Shown piece by piece: positions 18,893 through 28,800 of a stretch of DNA of 64,000 nucleotides. The stretch comes from Pseudomonas hormoni (GTDB taxonomy: Bacteria; Pseudomonadota; Gammaproteobacteria; Pseudomonadales; Pseudomonadaceae). Both the position numbers and the translations under genes were made by a program. Positions within the stretch are counted from its first letter, which is position 1; the number at the start of each line of letters is the position of its first letter. The notes beneath the pieces are model-generated. The model was not told the origin of the DNA. It was given only the letters and a program-made list of their open reading frames with translations, and searched no databases. The stretch is taken from contig NZ_CP075566.1 in assembly GCF_018502625.1 (NCBI RefSeq), positions 3,396,001 through 3,460,000 on the forward strand. The letters run 5' to 3'.

Positions 18893-18997
18893 TGTGGCGA
18901 GGGAGCTTGCTCCCGCTGGGTCGCGAAGCGCCCCCCTCTCTATCTGAAAAGAAGGGGACTGCTGCGCAGTCCAGCGGGAGCAAGCTCCCTCGCCACA
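18893..18997. repeat. REPIN, class B
   Basis: Inverted pair of TGTGGCGAGGGAGCTTGCTC between the channel gene and deaD, very close in sequence (including the spacer) to the copy at 5788. Confidence 0.85.
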
Positions 18998-19036
18998 GAG
19001 CTACAGGGACCGGGTGGATTCAAAAATGGCAGGCAT

Positions 19037-19069
19037 AAAAAAATCCCCGAACCAGTCGGGGATTTTTTA
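19037..19069. terminator. Bidirectional Rho-independent terminator
   Basis: AATCCCCGA-ACCAG-TCGGGGATT hairpin with A-tract on the left and T-tract on the right, so it can end both the channel transcript and the converging deaD transcript. Confidence 0.9.
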
Positions 19070-19096
19070 TGTTCGATCAATCAGCCCGAGAGCGGA

Positions 19097-20770
19097 TCAA
19101 TCTTCGCGATAGCGACGCAGCTTCAACTGCTTACCGGCAACGCGAGTGTCCTTCAGCTTGGTCAGCAGACGCTCCAGACCATCTTCCGGCAGCTCGACGA
19201 GGCTGAAGCTGTCACGCACCTGGATGCGACCGATGGCTTCACGCGCCAGACCACCTTCGTTGAGGATGGCGCCCAGCAGGTTCTTGGCAGCGATACCATC
19301 ACGCGCACCCAGCGCGGTACGGCAACGAGCACGACCTTCAGCCAATGGAACCGGAGCGCGACGCTCACGATCACCACGGTCCGGACGATCACCGGTACGC
19401 TCTGGACGATCGCCACGAGGTGCGTTGTTCGGCACCAGTGGACGTTCTTTCTCGATCGCGGCCAGGGTCAACGCCTGAGCGTTGGTGGCCTTGCGCAGCA
19501 GAGCAGCGGCCAGTGCACGTGGCGTGCAACCGATGTCGGCGGTCAGGCGATCGAGCAGATCACCGTGGGTCGACTCGGCGTCGCCAACCAGCGGCGACAG
19601 GCTGTTGGTCAGTTTCTTGATGCGGGCATCGAGAACAGCCTGAGCGTCCGGCAGGCGAACTTCGGCAACTTTCTGACCGGTGACACGCTCGATCACTTGC
19701 AGCATGCGGCGCTCACGCGGAGTCACCAGCAGCAGTGCACGACCTTCGCGACCGGCACGGCCGGTACGGCCGATACGGTGAACGTAGGACTCAGGATCGT
19801 ACGGCATGTCAACGTTGAACACGTGAGTGATGCGCGGAACGTCCAGGCCACGAGCAGCAACGTCGGTCGCCACAACGATGTCCAGACGGCCATCCTTGAG
19901 GGAGTCGATCACGCGCTCACGTTGGTTCTGGGCAATGTCACCGTTCAGCGCAGCGGCTTTGTAGCCTTTGGCTTCCAGGGCGCTGGCCAGGTCCAGGGTC
20001 GCTTGCTTGGTGCGCACGAACATGATCAGGGCGTCGAAGTCTTCGACTTCCAGCAGGCTCAATACAGCCGAGGTCTTCTGGTCAGCGTGAACCAACAGGT
20101 GAGCCTGTTCGATCGCGGTAACGGTCTGAGTCTTGGTCTGGATCTTCACGTGTTGCGGATCGCGCAGGTGGCGTTCGGCAATGGCACGGATCGACTGTGG
20201 CAGGGTGGCCGAGAACAGTACGGTCTGACGGGTCGCTGGCAGAGCCTTGAAGATGACTTCCAGGTCGTCCATGAAGCCCAGCTTGAGCATTTCGTCAGCT
20301 TCGTCGAGAACCAGGTGGTTCACGGTCGACAGGACTTTTTCGTCGCGACGCAGGTGGTCACACAGACGGCCCGGGGTGGCGACAACGATCTGTGCGCCGT
20401 TACGGATTGCTTTCAGTTGTGGGCCCATAGGCGCGCCGCCGTAAACGGCCACAACGGTAACGCCTGGCATTTGCTTGGCGTAGGTTTCGAAAGCGGTTGC
20501 TACTTGCAGCGCCAACTCACGGGTTGGCGCCAGGATCAGGGCTTGCGGCTCGCGCTTGGCAGGATCGATGCAATGCAGGATAGGCAGGGCGAACGCAGCG
20601 GTTTTACCCGTACCGGTTTGCGCCTGGCCAATCATGTCCTGGCCGGCCATGATGATCGGGATCGATTGCTGCTGAATAGCCGAAGGCTCTTCGTAGCCAG
20701 TCGCGATGACGGCTGCAAGAATATTCGGATTAAGATTAAAAGCGGCGAAGCCGCCGGTTTCCTGGGTCAT
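19097..20770 (-). CDS. deaD: DEAD-box ATP-dependent RNA helicase (DeaD/CsdA type)
   Basis: A 557-residue RNA helicase acting in ribosome assembly and mRNA turnover, important in the cold in relatives. Seen: Q motif with GYEEPSAIQQQSIP, Walker A AQTGTGKT at residues 50-57, PTRELA, TPGRL, DEAD at about 155-158, SAT, and HRIGRTGR; then a basic, arginine-rich linker and a C-terminal DbpA-like RNA-binding domain. ATG 20770 (MTQETGGFAAF) is the family start; the frame extends further upstream without support. Confidence 0.95.
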   Translation of the reverse strand: MTQETGGFAAFNLNPNILAAVIATGYEEPSAIQQQSIPIIMAGQDMIGQAQTGTGKTAAFALPILHCIDPAKREPQALILAPTRELALQVATAFETYAKQMPGVTVVAVYGGAPMGPQLKAIRNGAQIVVATPGRLCDHLRRDEKVLSTVNHLVLDEADEMLKLGFMDDLEVIFKALPATRQTVLFSATLPQSIRAIAERHLRDPQHVKIQTKTQTVTAIEQAHLLVHADQKTSAVLSLLEVEDFDALIMFVRTKQATLDLASALEAKGYKAAALNGDIAQNQRERVIDSLKDGRLDIVVATDVAARGLDVPRITHVFNVDMPYDPESYVHRIGRTGRAGREGRALLLVTPRERRMLQVIERVTGQKVAEVRLPDAQAVLDARIKKLTNSLSPLVGDAESTHGDLLDRLTADIGCTPRALAAALLRKATNAQALTLAAIEKERPLVPNNAPRGDRPERTGDRPDRGDRERRAPVPLAEGRARCRTALGARDGIAAKNLLGAILNEGGLAREAIGRIQVRDSFSLVELPEDGLERLLTKLKDTRVAGKQLKLRRYRED

Positions 20771-21190
20771 GGGTCTGCCTCTAAGTGCATCCGCAAAGAC
20801 CCATGCTCCAAAGCTGCGCATGCCGTGTAAGACTCAAGAGTCGCCCTGGCTGCTTTGTCGGCGGGGATTTGCGAAAACGAATGAATGAAAAAGATTCGTC
20901 AAGGGAGAGTCCGCTGTGCGGACGTGCAGCCGAAGCTGACTTCGGGGAATTGCGCTACCTAAACGCGGCCCGGTTAAAGGCCGGCGCGCACTATACCGGA
21001 ATTAGCCCAAAAAGGGAGCATTATTTGTCGGAAATCTGACGCATACACCGTTGTGTCACAGGCTTTGCAGATAATCGTGCAGCCGTCTACTTTTCAAAGG
21101 CCCGGCCCTGCTGGCGATGGCGCCAAAACGGTTCACCCTTGTGACGCAGCCCTGCGGTCTCAAACCCCTTCCCGCCCGAGGAATTGCTTG
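20771..21190. other. Intergenic region and deaD leader
   Basis: 420 bases between the divergent deaD and crotonase genes. No gene was recognised. A long untranslated leader is usual for cold-induced deaD genes, but I see no defined element in it apart from GC-rich inverted stretches near 20920-20990. Confidence 0.5.
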
Positions 21191-21982
21191 ATGAATCAAC
21201 CCGTTACCAGCCGTGTGACCTGCGAACGGCACGGCCATGTCCTGTTGATCGGCCTGGATCGGGTGGCCAAGCGCAACGCCTTCGATCTCGACCTGCTCAA
21301 TGCCCTCAGCCTGGCCTACGGCGAATTCGAGGCCGACAGCGAGGCGCGGGTGGCGGTGGTGTTCGGCCATGGCGAGCATTTCACTGCCGGGCTTGATCTG
21401 GTCAGCGCCAGTTCAGCCCTGGCCGAAGGCTGGCAGGCACCGCCCGGTGGTTGCGATCCGTGGGGCGTGTTTGCCGGGCCCAGGGTCAGTAAACCGGTGA
21501 TCGTCGCCGCGCAAGGTTACTGCCTGACCATCGGCATCGAGCTGATGCTGGCCGCCGATATCAACCTGTGTGCCAGCAACACCCGATTCGCCCAGAAAGA
21601 AGTGCAGCGCGGGATCTTCCCGTTTGGCGGCGCGACGTTGCGCCTGCATCAGGTTGCAGGCTGGGGCAATGCCATGCGCTGGCTGCTGACCGGCGATGAA
21701 TTCGATGCCCATGATGCCTTGCATCTGGGGTTGGTGCAGGAGGTCATGGCCAGCGAGGATTTGTTGCCGCGGGCGATTGAACTGGCTGAGCGGATTGCCC
21801 GGCAGGCACCCCTGGGGGTTCAGGCGACGTTGATGTCGGCGCGACAGGCACGTTATGAAGGGGAAACCGCGGCGGCGCAGGGATTGCCGCCGCTGGTGAA
21901 GAAGTTGTTGGCGAGTGAGGATGCGAAGGAAGGAGTGCGGTCGATGGTCGAGAAGCGGCCAGGAATTTTCAAAGGCTGCTGA
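21191..21982 (+). CDS. Crotonase/enoyl-CoA hydratase family protein
   Basis: A 263-residue crotonase-fold protein. Seen: NAFDLDLLNALSLAYGEFE, the first oxyanion region HGEHFTAGLDL, and the second, AQGYCLTIGIELMLAADINLCA. The usual catalytic glutamates of enoyl-CoA hydratase are not clearly placed, so the exact reaction (hydration, isomerisation or other CoA ester chemistry) is open. ATG 21191 follows GAGGAATTGCTTG. Its place next to deaD recalls the PA2840/PA2841 pair in P. aeruginosa. Confidence 0.85.
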   Translation: MNQPVTSRVTCERHGHVLLIGLDRVAKRNAFDLDLLNALSLAYGEFEADSEARVAVVFGHGEHFTAGLDLVSASSALAEGWQAPPGGCDPWGVFAGPRVSKPVIVAAQGYCLTIGIELMLAADINLCASNTRFAQKEVQRGIFPFGGATLRLHQVAGWGNAMRWLLTGDEFDAHDALHLGLVQEVMASEDLLPRAIELAERIARQAPLGVQATLMSARQARYEGETAAAQGLPPLVKKLLASEDAKEGVRSMVEKRPGIFKGC

Positions 21983-21994
21983 CAAGACGGCTTT

Positions 21995-22089
21995 TGTGGC
22001 GAGGGAGCTTGCTCCCGCTTGAGTGCGCACCACTCACAAAATCTTTGGGGCCGCTTCGCAGCCCAGCGGGAGCAAGCTCCCTCGCCACA
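21995..22089. repeat. REPIN, class B
   Basis: Inverted pair of TGTGGCGAGGGAGCTTGCTC between the convergent crotonase and SpeE-like genes. Confidence 0.85.
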
Positions 22090-22104
22090 GGTGACCTCAG
22101 TACA

Positions 22105-22860
22105 TCAAGTCGCCGGGCGAATCGCCTTGATCAACGACTGCAACGAATACCCCAACCGCGGCGCCAACGCTTCGGCCCGCACCACCAACCCATCCAGGTC
22201 CAGATCCTGATCGAGTTCCGAAGGCACGATCAGAATCACATTGCCCTCCTTCACCGGCAGTTCCCAGTAATGCCGATGATAAAGCCCACGCAACAACGCC
22301 GCGCCCAGCGGCTTGCCATCGTCAGTGGCCCACTGGTTGATCACCAGCCAGCCACCGGGATTCAAGCGTTTCTGACAGTTTTCCAGAAAACTCCAGGCCA
22401 GATGCCCGACGCCTGGCCCGACATCGGTATAGAGGTCGACGAAAATCAGGTCCGCCGGCTCGGCGGTTTCCAATAATTCCAGTGCATCGCCAACCCGGAT
22501 GTACAGCCGGGGATCGTCATCCAAGCCAAGGTACTCGATGGCCAGGCGCGGCACGTCGGGGCGCAGTTCGATGGCCTCGACATCTTCCAGCGGCAGGAAT
22601 TTCAGGCACGCCTGGGTCAACGTGCCGGCACCGAGGCCGAGGAACAACGCGCTTTCCGGCTGCTCGTGGCACAACGCACCGATCAGCATCGCCCGGGTGT
22701 AATCGTATTCGAGCCAGCTCGGATCCGCGGTGAATACACAGCTCTGTTCGATGGCATCACCGAACTCGAGAAAACGGTAATCGGCCACTTCCAGCACACG
22801 AATCACGCCGAACTCGTCCTGTACCTCGGCGAGCAGATGCTCGACGCGCTCCTCAGTCAT
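22105..22860 (-). CDS. Spermidine synthase-like methyltransferase-fold protein
   Basis: A 251-residue protein of the SpeE-like Rossmann group. Seen: LEYDYTRAMLIGAL, the nucleotide-binding loop ALFLGLGAGTLTQACLKFLP, VEAIELRPDVPRLA with the ribose-binding acidic residue, and DLIFVDLYTDVGPG at the position of the catalytic DxxD region of aminopropyltransferases. Lacks the standard N-terminal domain of SpeE, so it may not be a true spermidine synthase. Divergent from the DAHP synthase gene. Function is not established from sequence. Confidence 0.8.
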   Translation of the reverse strand: MTEERVEHLLAEVQDEFGVIRVLEVADYRFLEFGDAIEQSCVFTADPSWLEYDYTRAMLIGALCHEQPESALFLGLGAGTLTQACLKFLPLEDVEAIELRPDVPRLAIEYLGLDDDPRLYIRVGDALELLETAEPADLIFVDLYTDVGPGVGHLAWSFLENCQKRLNPGGWLVINQWATDDGKPLGAALLRGLYHRHYWELPVKEGNVILIVPSELDQDLDLDGLVVRAEALAPRLGYSLQSLIKAIRPAT

Positions 22861-23009
22861 TTCGTCTCCTGATCGTTACCGGGCCCGGCAACGTAGTACA
22901 CCGCAACATGAGGCGGCAAAAGCGCGATTGTCCGCGAAGCGACGGGAACAGGTCACGCACTAATTTGCTGATAACATGAACGTCCGAGCGTAAAACAACC
23001 GAGACCGTG

Positions 23010-24356
23010 ATGAGCCAACCCTGGAGCCCTGACAGCTGGCGCGCCCTGCCGATCCAGCAACAACCTGTTTATCCCGACGCGGCGCATTTGCTGCACGTCG
23101 AGCAAACCCTGGCCAGCTATCCGCCGCTGGTGTTTGCCGGTGAGGCCCGGGAGTTGCGCCGTCAGTTTGCCGAAGTGACCCAGGGTCGCGCGTTTCTGTT
23201 GCAGGGCGGCGACTGCGCCGAAAGCTTCGCCGAGTTTTCCGCCGCGAAAATCCGCGACACCTTCAAAGTGCTGCTGCAAATGGCGATCGTCATGACCTTC
23301 GCGGCCGGTTGCCCGGTGGTCAAGGTCGGGCGCATGGCCGGCCAGTTCGCCAAGCCGCGCTCGGCCAACGACGAAACCATCGACGGCGTGACCCTGCCGG
23401 CCTACCGGGGCGACATCGTCAACGGCATCGGTTTCGACGAAAAAAGCCGCGTCCCGGATCCGGAGCGCCTGCTCCAGTCCTACCACCAGTCCACCGCCAC
23501 CCTGAACTTGCTGCGTGCTTTCGCCCAAGGTGGTTTTGCCGACCTGCATCAGGTGCACAAGTGGAACCTGGACTTCATCGCCAACTCGGCACTGGCAGAA
23601 AAATACAGCCACCTCGCCGACCGCATCGATGAAACCCTGGCGTTCATGCGCGCCTGCGGCATGGACAGTTCGCCGCAACTGCGCGAAACCAGTTTCTTCA
23701 CCGCCCACGAAGCGCTGTTGCTGAACTACGAAGAAGCCTTTGTGCGTCGCGACAGCCTGACCAACGATTACTACGACTGCTCGGCGCACATGCTGTGGAT
23801 CGGCGACCGCACCCGTCAGCTGGACGGTGCTCACGTCGAATTCCTGCGGGGGGTGAACAACCCGATCGGGGTCAAGGTCGGCCCGAGCATGAACCCGGAA
23901 GACCTGATCCGCCTGATCGACGTGCTCAACCCGGACAACGATCCGGGGCGCTTGAACCTGATCGCACGAATGGGCGCGAACAAGGTCGGCGATCACTTGC
24001 CGGCACTGATCCGCGCGGTGCAGCGTGAAGGCAAGCAAGTGCTGTGGAGTTCCGACCCGATGCACGGCAACACCATCAAGGCCAGCAGCGGCTACAAGAC
24101 CCGTGACTTTGCGCAGATCCTCGGCGAGGTGAAGCAGTTCTTCCAGGTTCACGAAGCGGAAGGCAGCTATGCCGGTGGCATCCATATCGAGATGACCGGG
24201 CAGAATGTCACCGAGTGCATTGGTGGTGCGCGGCCGATTACCGAGGATGGGTTATCGGACCGGTATCACACCCATTGTGATCCGCGGATGAATGCTGATC
24301 AGTCGCTGGAGTTGGCGTTTTTGATTGCTGAAACCCTGAAGCAGGTTCGACGGTAG
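23010..24356 (+). CDS. Class II 3-deoxy-7-phosphoheptulonate synthase
   Basis: A 448-residue plant-like (type II) DAHP synthase, joining phosphoenolpyruvate and erythrose 4-phosphate in the first step of aromatic amino acid synthesis. Seen: [15 protein letters not shown] at the N-terminus, [14 protein letters not shown] with its metal-binding cysteine, [15 protein letters not shown], the [17 protein letters not shown] segment, [11 protein letters not shown], and [16 protein letters not shown] chose ATG 23010 over the GTG three bases earlier. No phenazine genes are nearby, so a primary-metabolism role is more likely than a PhzC role. Confidence 0.95.
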   Translation: MSQPWSPDSWRALPIQQQPVYPDAAHLLHVEQTLASYPPLVFAGEARELRRQFAEVTQGRAFLLQGGDCAESFAEFSAAKIRDTFKVLLQMAIVMTFAAGCPVVKVGRMAGQFAKPRSANDETIDGVTLPAYRGDIVNGIGFDEKSRVPDPERLLQSYHQSTATLNLLRAFAQGGFADLHQVHKWNLDFIANSALAEKYSHLADRIDETLAFMRACGMDSSPQLRETSFFTAHEALLLNYEEAFVRRDSLTNDYYDCSAHMLWIGDRTRQLDGAHVEFLRGVNNPIGVKVGPSMNPEDLIRLIDVLNPDNDPGRLNLIARMGANKVGDHLPALIRAVQREGKQVLWSSDPMHGNTIKASSGYKTRDFAQILGEVKQFFQVHEAEGSYAGGIHIEMTGQNVTECIGGARPITEDGLSDRYHTHCDPRMNADQSLELAFLIAETLKQVRR

Positions 24357-24380
24357 TTTTTGATCGCCTGATGTACCGCT

Positions 24381-24454
24381 ATCGCTAGCAGGCTAGCTCC
24401 CACATGGTTTTGTGTACGACACAGATCCATTGTGGGAGCCAGCCTGCTGGCGAT
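24381..24454. repeat. REPIN, class A
   Basis: Inverted pair of ATCGCTAGCAGGCTAGCTCC between convergent DAHP synthase and YcaQ-like genes. Confidence 0.85.
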
Positions 24455-24467
24455 TAGCCCAGATCAG

Positions 24468-25694
24468 TCACCCATCTATCTGTGCCAATGCCACCCGCAA
24501 CCGCGCCGCACTCGCTCTAGGGCAATTCAACTGAATCCGCTCCAACCCCAACCAATCCGCCATCCGCCGCAAATTGACCGCCAACGCCAGCATCCCCTCC
24601 TCATCCAGCCCCGGCTCTTCCTCATGCACGGCATGCACCGCGAGCCGCCCCAACGCCCGTTCCGCACGTAAATCCACCCTCGCGGCAATCCGTTCGTTGT
24701 GTAAAAACGGCAGCACGTAATACCCGTAGATACGTTTGTCCGGCGGCGTGTAAATCTCCAGCCGAAACCGAAAATCGAACAACCGCTCAGTCCGACTACG
24801 CTCCCATATCAGCGAATCGAACGGTGAAAGCAAGGCGCTGGCTTTGACCTTGCGCGGCACTTTTGGCTCCGGCAGACAAAACGCCGGTTGCCGCCAACCC
24901 TGAACCTCGCAAGTTCGCAATTGCCCCGCCTCCACCAATTCTGCCAGGCGCGGACGCGCATCGCCGGGGCTCAAGCGAAAGTAATCGCGCAGGTCCTTCT
25001 CCGTTGCCACGCCCAAGGCCGTCGCGGCATGCAACAACAGACCGCGCTGAGCTTCGTCTTCCGAGAGCAACGGTTGCTGCAGAATCGCCGAAGGAATAAC
25101 CCGCTCCGGCAAATCATAAAGCCGCTCGAATCCGCGCCGTCCGGCCACGGTCACCTCACCGGCGGCGAACAGCCATTCCAGCGCATGCTTTTCCGCGCTC
25201 CAGTCCCACCACGGCCCTGCCCGCTCCTGGCGGGTCGACAGACTCCCGGCACCCAGCGCGCCGAGTTCCTGAACCGAGGCCAGCACCCGGCGAATGGTGT
25301 CCTGCTGCTCACGCCCGAAACGCGCCAGTTGCTGATAGATATCTTCGCCGCGGGTCGCGCGCAGCATGCGCCAGCGCATCAACGGGTACATCGACAGGGG
25401 CAGCAACGAGGCTTCATGGCCCCAGTATTCGAATAACGTGCGTCGACGGCCCGAACTCCAGGCAGCCTGGTCGAGCAAGTCGGATGAGTAGTTGCCGAGG
25501 CGGGAAAACAAGGGAAGGTAGTGCGAACGCACCAACGCATTGACCGAATCGATCTGCAGAATGCCCAGCCGCTCGATCAGGCGATTGAGCTGAACCGCTT
25601 TGATCGTCGCCGGCGGCTGGCGCCCGTTGAACCCTTGGGCGGCCAGCGCCAGGCGTCGAGCCTGTTTGATGGAAAAGGACAGCGTTGCGGGCAT
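24468..25694 (-). CDS. YcaQ/AlkX-type crosslink repair DNA glycosylase
   Basis: A 408-residue winged-helix protein of the HTH_42 group that includes E. coli YcaQ and AlkX, glycosylases that unhook DNA interstrand crosslinks. Seen: the family catalytic motif QxD within LGILQIDSVNALVRSHY near residues 45-60, the following FEYWGHEASLLP, and SPFDSLIWERSRTERLFDF with PPDKRIYGYYVLP in the C-terminal half, all typical. I chose ATG 25694, with AAGGAG six bases upstream, over the in-frame ATG at 25718. Confidence 0.88.
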   Translation of the reverse strand: MPATLSFSIKQARRLALAAQGFNGRQPPATIKAVQLNRLIERLGILQIDSVNALVRSHYLPLFSRLGNYSSDLLDQAAWSSGRRRTLFEYWGHEASLLPLSMYPLMRWRMLRATRGEDIYQQLARFGREQQDTIRRVLASVQELGALGAGSLSTRQERAGPWWDWSAEKHALEWLFAAGEVTVAGRRGFERLYDLPERVIPSAILQQPLLSEDEAQRGLLLHAATALGVATEKDLRDYFRLSPGDARPRLAELVEAGQLRTCEVQGWRQPAFCLPEPKVPRKVKASALLSPFDSLIWERSRTERLFDFRFRLEIYTPPDKRIYGYYVLPFLHNERIAARVDLRAERALGRLAVHAVHEEEPGLDEEGMLALAVNLRRMADWLGLERIQLNCPRASAARLRVALAQIDG

Positions 25695-25758
25695 GAGCAT
25701 CTCCTTGTCTGCTCGCAACCTACCTCACCTGGAGATGGTTTGTGTAGTTGTGGTTTAC

Positions 25759-25974
25759 TCATTTGTGCATCGGGTCATTCCAGAATGGTTTGACCGACTC
25801 GAACTCCACATCCGCACGGCTCATGCCAATGTCCTTCAGTGCTTCGTCGCTCAGACTCGCCAACAGCTCGCGCTCCCGGTGAAGTTCGTACCAGCGACTG
25901 AATTTATGCAGCAGATCGGATACCAGGTGGACCGAGTGTTTTTCTACAGCTGGATACTCATGTTGACCTTTCAT
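25759..25974 (-). CDS. DUF1127-family small protein
   Basis: A 71-residue protein ending with the DUF1127 core RELLASLSDEALKDIGMSRADV. Members are small, arginine-rich regulators; some bind RNA and affect phosphate or carbon storage, but the function of this one is unknown. It sits between a glycosylase gene and a LysR regulator, and is divergent from the latter. Confidence 0.85.
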   Translation of the reverse strand: MKGQHEYPAVEKHSVHLVSDLLHKFSRWYELHRERELLASLSDEALKDIGMSRADVEFESVKPFWNDPMHK

Positions 25975-26069
25975 CTTGTTGCCCTCCGTTTAGGTGGTTC
26001 CAGTCTCGCCCCAGGACTAAGATCAATCCAACGAATGTTTCTGATGTCACATATCTCGGAGATTGATGA

Positions 26070-26924
26070 ATGTCAGCCTTCCCAAGTATCGACACCGAAG
26101 TGCTGCGCACCTTTGTCGCCATCGCCGACCAGGGTGGTTTTACCCGAGCCGGCGAATTGGTCAATCGTACCCAGTCGGCCGTGAGCATGCAGATGAAGCG
26201 GCTGGAAGAGGATGTGTTGCAGCGTCAACTGTTCCAGCGTGACGGACGGCAGGTACGCCTGACGGCTGAGGGCCAGGTGCTGCTGGGTTATGCCCGACGC
26301 ATCCTCAAGTTGCACAGCGAGGTGTTCAACACCTTGCGCGAGCCGCACATGGTGGGCATGGTGCGCATCGGCACGCCGGACGATTATGTGATGCGTTTTC
26401 TGCCGGGGATTCTGCGGCGATTTGCCCAGTCGTATCCGCTGATCCAGATCGAGGTGCACTGCGAATCATCAAAACAATTGCTGATACGTCAGGACCTGGA
26501 TCTGACGATCGTCACCCGAGAACCGGGCAACGAGATCGGCCAGTTGTTGCGCAAGGAGCGTTTTGTCTGGGCCGAAGCGCAATGTTTCAGTGCCCATGAG
26601 CAAACGCCGCTGCCGCTGGCGATGTTCAACAGCGATTGTTTCTGCCGCCTGTGGGCCTGCAATGCCCTCGATGCCATGGGCCGCGACTACCGCGTCGCCT
26701 ATAACAGCTCAAGCCTGTCGGCAATCATGGCGGTGGTCAGCGCCGGCCTGGCCGTGACCGCGCAACTGGAAAGCCTGATCACCCCCGACATGCGCATTCT
26801 CGGAGAAGCCGAAGACCTGCCGATCTTGCCCGAGGCGAGCATCATGCTGGTGCGCAATCTGCACAATCCGTCGCCGATCACCGAATGCCTGGCCGAACAT
26901 ATCGTCGAAGGGTTCAAACTTTAA
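26070..26924 (+). CDS. LysR-family transcription regulator
   Basis: A 284-residue LysR-type regulator. The N-terminal helix-turn-helix is clear: EVLRTFVAIADQGGFTRAGELVNRTQSAVSMQ split over residues 9-40, followed by LFQRDGRQVRLTAEGQVLLGYAR. The effector-binding domain covers the remainder (IGTPDDYVMRFLPGILRRF). GGAG lies before ATG 26070. Its 3' end overlaps the convergent TSUP transporter gene by 11 bases; the LysR genes on both sides could control that transporter, but no target is visible. Confidence 0.9.
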   Translation: MSAFPSIDTEVLRTFVAIADQGGFTRAGELVNRTQSAVSMQMKRLEEDVLQRQLFQRDGRQVRLTAEGQVLLGYARRILKLHSEVFNTLREPHMVGMVRIGTPDDYVMRFLPGILRRFAQSYPLIQIEVHCESSKQLLIRQDLDLTIVTREPGNEIGQLLRKERFVWAEAQCFSAHEQTPLPLAMFNSDCFCRLWACNALDAMGRDYRVAYNSSSLSAIMAVVSAGLAVTAQLESLITPDMRILGEAEDLPILPEASIMLVRNLHNPSPITECLAEHIVEGFKL

Positions 26925-27669
26925 AGGCGAGCATCACCGCGCACAGCACCAGGAAACCACAGAACAGCCCGCGCAGCAGCCGCTCCGGCATGGCGTGGGC
27001 GATCTTCACGCCCCAGCTGATGCTCATCAGACCGCCGACGGCCAATGGCACACCGATCATCCAGTCCACTTGATGATGCACGGCATAAGTGACCAGCGTG
27101 ACGCCCGTGCTGGGTAACGCCAGCGCCAGCGACAAGCCTTGGGCCACCACTTGGCTGGTGCCGAACAGGCTGGTCAGCACCGGCGTTGCCACCACCGCCC
27201 CGCCTACGCCAAACAATCCGCCCATAGTCCCGGACGCCGCGCCGAGTACGCCCAGCCATGGCCATGAATAATTCATTTGCGAACTGGCCGACGCATTGGC
27301 GTAGAACATTCGCATCAGGTTGTAAGCCGACAGTGCGATCAGGAACGCGACAAATCCTACGCGCATGGTTTGCGCATCAATGCCCACTGCCCAGATCGAA
27401 CCGATCCACGCAAAGATAAAACCCATCGACGCCAGCGGCAGCGCGTGACGCAATTCGATTTTATTGCGCTGGTGATAGCGCCACAGCGCCAGCATCACGT
27501 TCGGCACCACCATGACCAGCGCAGTGCCTTGGGCGATCTGCTGATCGAGACCGAACAATACCCCCAGCAACGGAATGGCGATCAGCCCACCGCCAATGCC
27601 AAACAAGCCGCCCAGGGTTCCCAGGGCGGCACCGAATACCAGATACATCAAAAATTCAATCACGGCCAA
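26914..27669 (-). CDS. TSUP (TauE/SafE) family membrane transporter
   Basis: A 251-residue inner-membrane protein of the TSUP family, linked to export of sulfite, sulfoacetate or other organic anions. Seen: about eight hydrophobic segments and the two repeated glycine-rich motifs GTLGGLFGIGGGLIAIPLL and SGTMGGLFGVGGAVVATPVL that mark the family repeat. Start is TTG 27669, preceded by GAGAGGAAA; the in-frame GTG two codons later is an alternative. Substrate unknown. Confidence 0.9.
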   Translation of the reverse strand: MAVIEFLMYLVFGAALGTLGGLFGIGGGLIAIPLLGVLFGLDQQIAQGTALVMVVPNVMLALWRYHQRNKIELRHALPLASMGFIFAWIGSIWAVGIDAQTMRVGFVAFLIALSAYNLMRMFYANASASSQMNYSWPWLGVLGAASGTMGGLFGVGGAVVATPVLTSLFGTSQVVAQGLSLALALPSTGVTLVTYAVHHQVDWMIGVPLAVGGLMSISWGVKIAHAMPERLLRGLFCGFLVLCAVMLAFKV

Positions 27670-27774
27670 TTTCCTCTCATCTCAGGCGTTCCATCCTACG
27701 CAGTCGGCGCTGGCGGGGAAACGCATAGCAACGCACAATGGCTGTGCCAACTTCGCACAAGCACTGACGACACC

Positions 27775-28731
27775 ATGAACCCCAATCAATTAACCGACCA
27801 ACTGGGTCTGTTCCTCGATGTACTGGAAACCGGCAGTTTCTCTGGCGCCTCCCGCCGTCATCCGCTGACACCGTCGGCCGTGGCGCGGCGCATCGACAGC
27901 CTGGAAAACGCCGTCGGCAGCCAGTTGTTTATCCGCAGTACCCATGCGGTGCGTGCGACGCCGGCCGGGTTGGCGTTCGCCGAACGGGCGCGACGGATTG
28001 TGGCGGAACTGCAACTGGCGCGGGCCGAAGCGGTGTCCCTGAGCAGTGCGCCGGAAGGCCTGATCCGGATCGACGCGCCCGCCGCGTTCGGCCGACGGCA
28101 TCTGGCGCCGGTGATCGCTGATTTTCTGATGCTCTACCCCGGCCTCGACGTGCAACTGCACCTGATCGACAGTTTTGTCGACATGCAGGGTTTGAACCTG
28201 GGCAAGGTCGATCTGGTGCTGCGTGCCGGGCAAATGGCCGACACCCGTCTGGTGGCCACGCCGCTGGCGAGCATAGTGCGCATCGCCTGCGCCAGCCCCG
28301 ACTATCTGAAGCGCCGCGGTGTACCGACCGACCCGGCGCAGTTGATTGAACACGACGGCCTCGACTGGGATGGCCTTGCCCCGCCCTTCGCCTGGCGTTT
28401 CGAGCGGGATGGGCAAATGCACCTGCACCGTCCGTCGCGCATCCGCATGAGCGCCAACAATGCCGAGGCGCTGCTCTGCGGAGCATTGGCCGGGTTGGGT
28501 GTCGCGCATTTGCCGACCTGGCTGGCCAGCGAATATTTGTTGCGTGGTGAGCTACTGCCCCTGTTTTGCGAAAACGGTCTGCCACCTTCGGACACCACCG
28601 GCATCTATGCCTTGCGCTTGGCGCAACAACCCAATTCCCGCAGCCGTTTGTTGCTGGAATACCTGAAAACCCGCTTCAGTCCGATTCCGCCATGGGACCT
28701 GGCGCTGCAAACCAACCTGGACCGGCACTAG
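27775..28731 (+). CDS. LysR-family transcription regulator
   Basis: A 318-residue LysR-type regulator with the helix-turn-helix in LGLFLDVLETGSFSGASR and PSAVARRIDSLENAVG, followed by a substrate-binding domain of the kind found in CrgA/DsdC-like subgroups (PEGLIRIDAPAAFGRRHLAPVIADFL). The start ATG 27775 gives a normal N-terminus. It is divergent from the TSUP gene, with 105 bases between, the usual place for a LysR regulator of its neighbour. Confidence 0.9.
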   Translation: MNPNQLTDQLGLFLDVLETGSFSGASRRHPLTPSAVARRIDSLENAVGSQLFIRSTHAVRATPAGLAFAERARRIVAELQLARAEAVSLSSAPEGLIRIDAPAAFGRRHLAPVIADFLMLYPGLDVQLHLIDSFVDMQGLNLGKVDLVLRAGQMADTRLVATPLASIVRIACASPDYLKRRGVPTDPAQLIEHDGLDWDGLAPPFAWRFERDGQMHLHRPSRIRMSANNAEALLCGALAGLGVAHLPTWLASEYLLRGELLPLFCENGLPPSDTTGIYALRLAQQPNSRSRLLLEYLKTRFSPIPPWDLALQTNLDRH

Positions 28732-28800
28732 TCCAGAATTGTCTGGCGCATTAAAGATTCGCCCGCTAGATTTATGACGATCACAGATCAAGGCTTCGAA

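Noticed and set aside
20920..20995. GC-rich inverted stretches upstream of deaD as a riboswitch or thermosensor
   Set aside because: No conserved motif was seen and the pairing is not distinctive.
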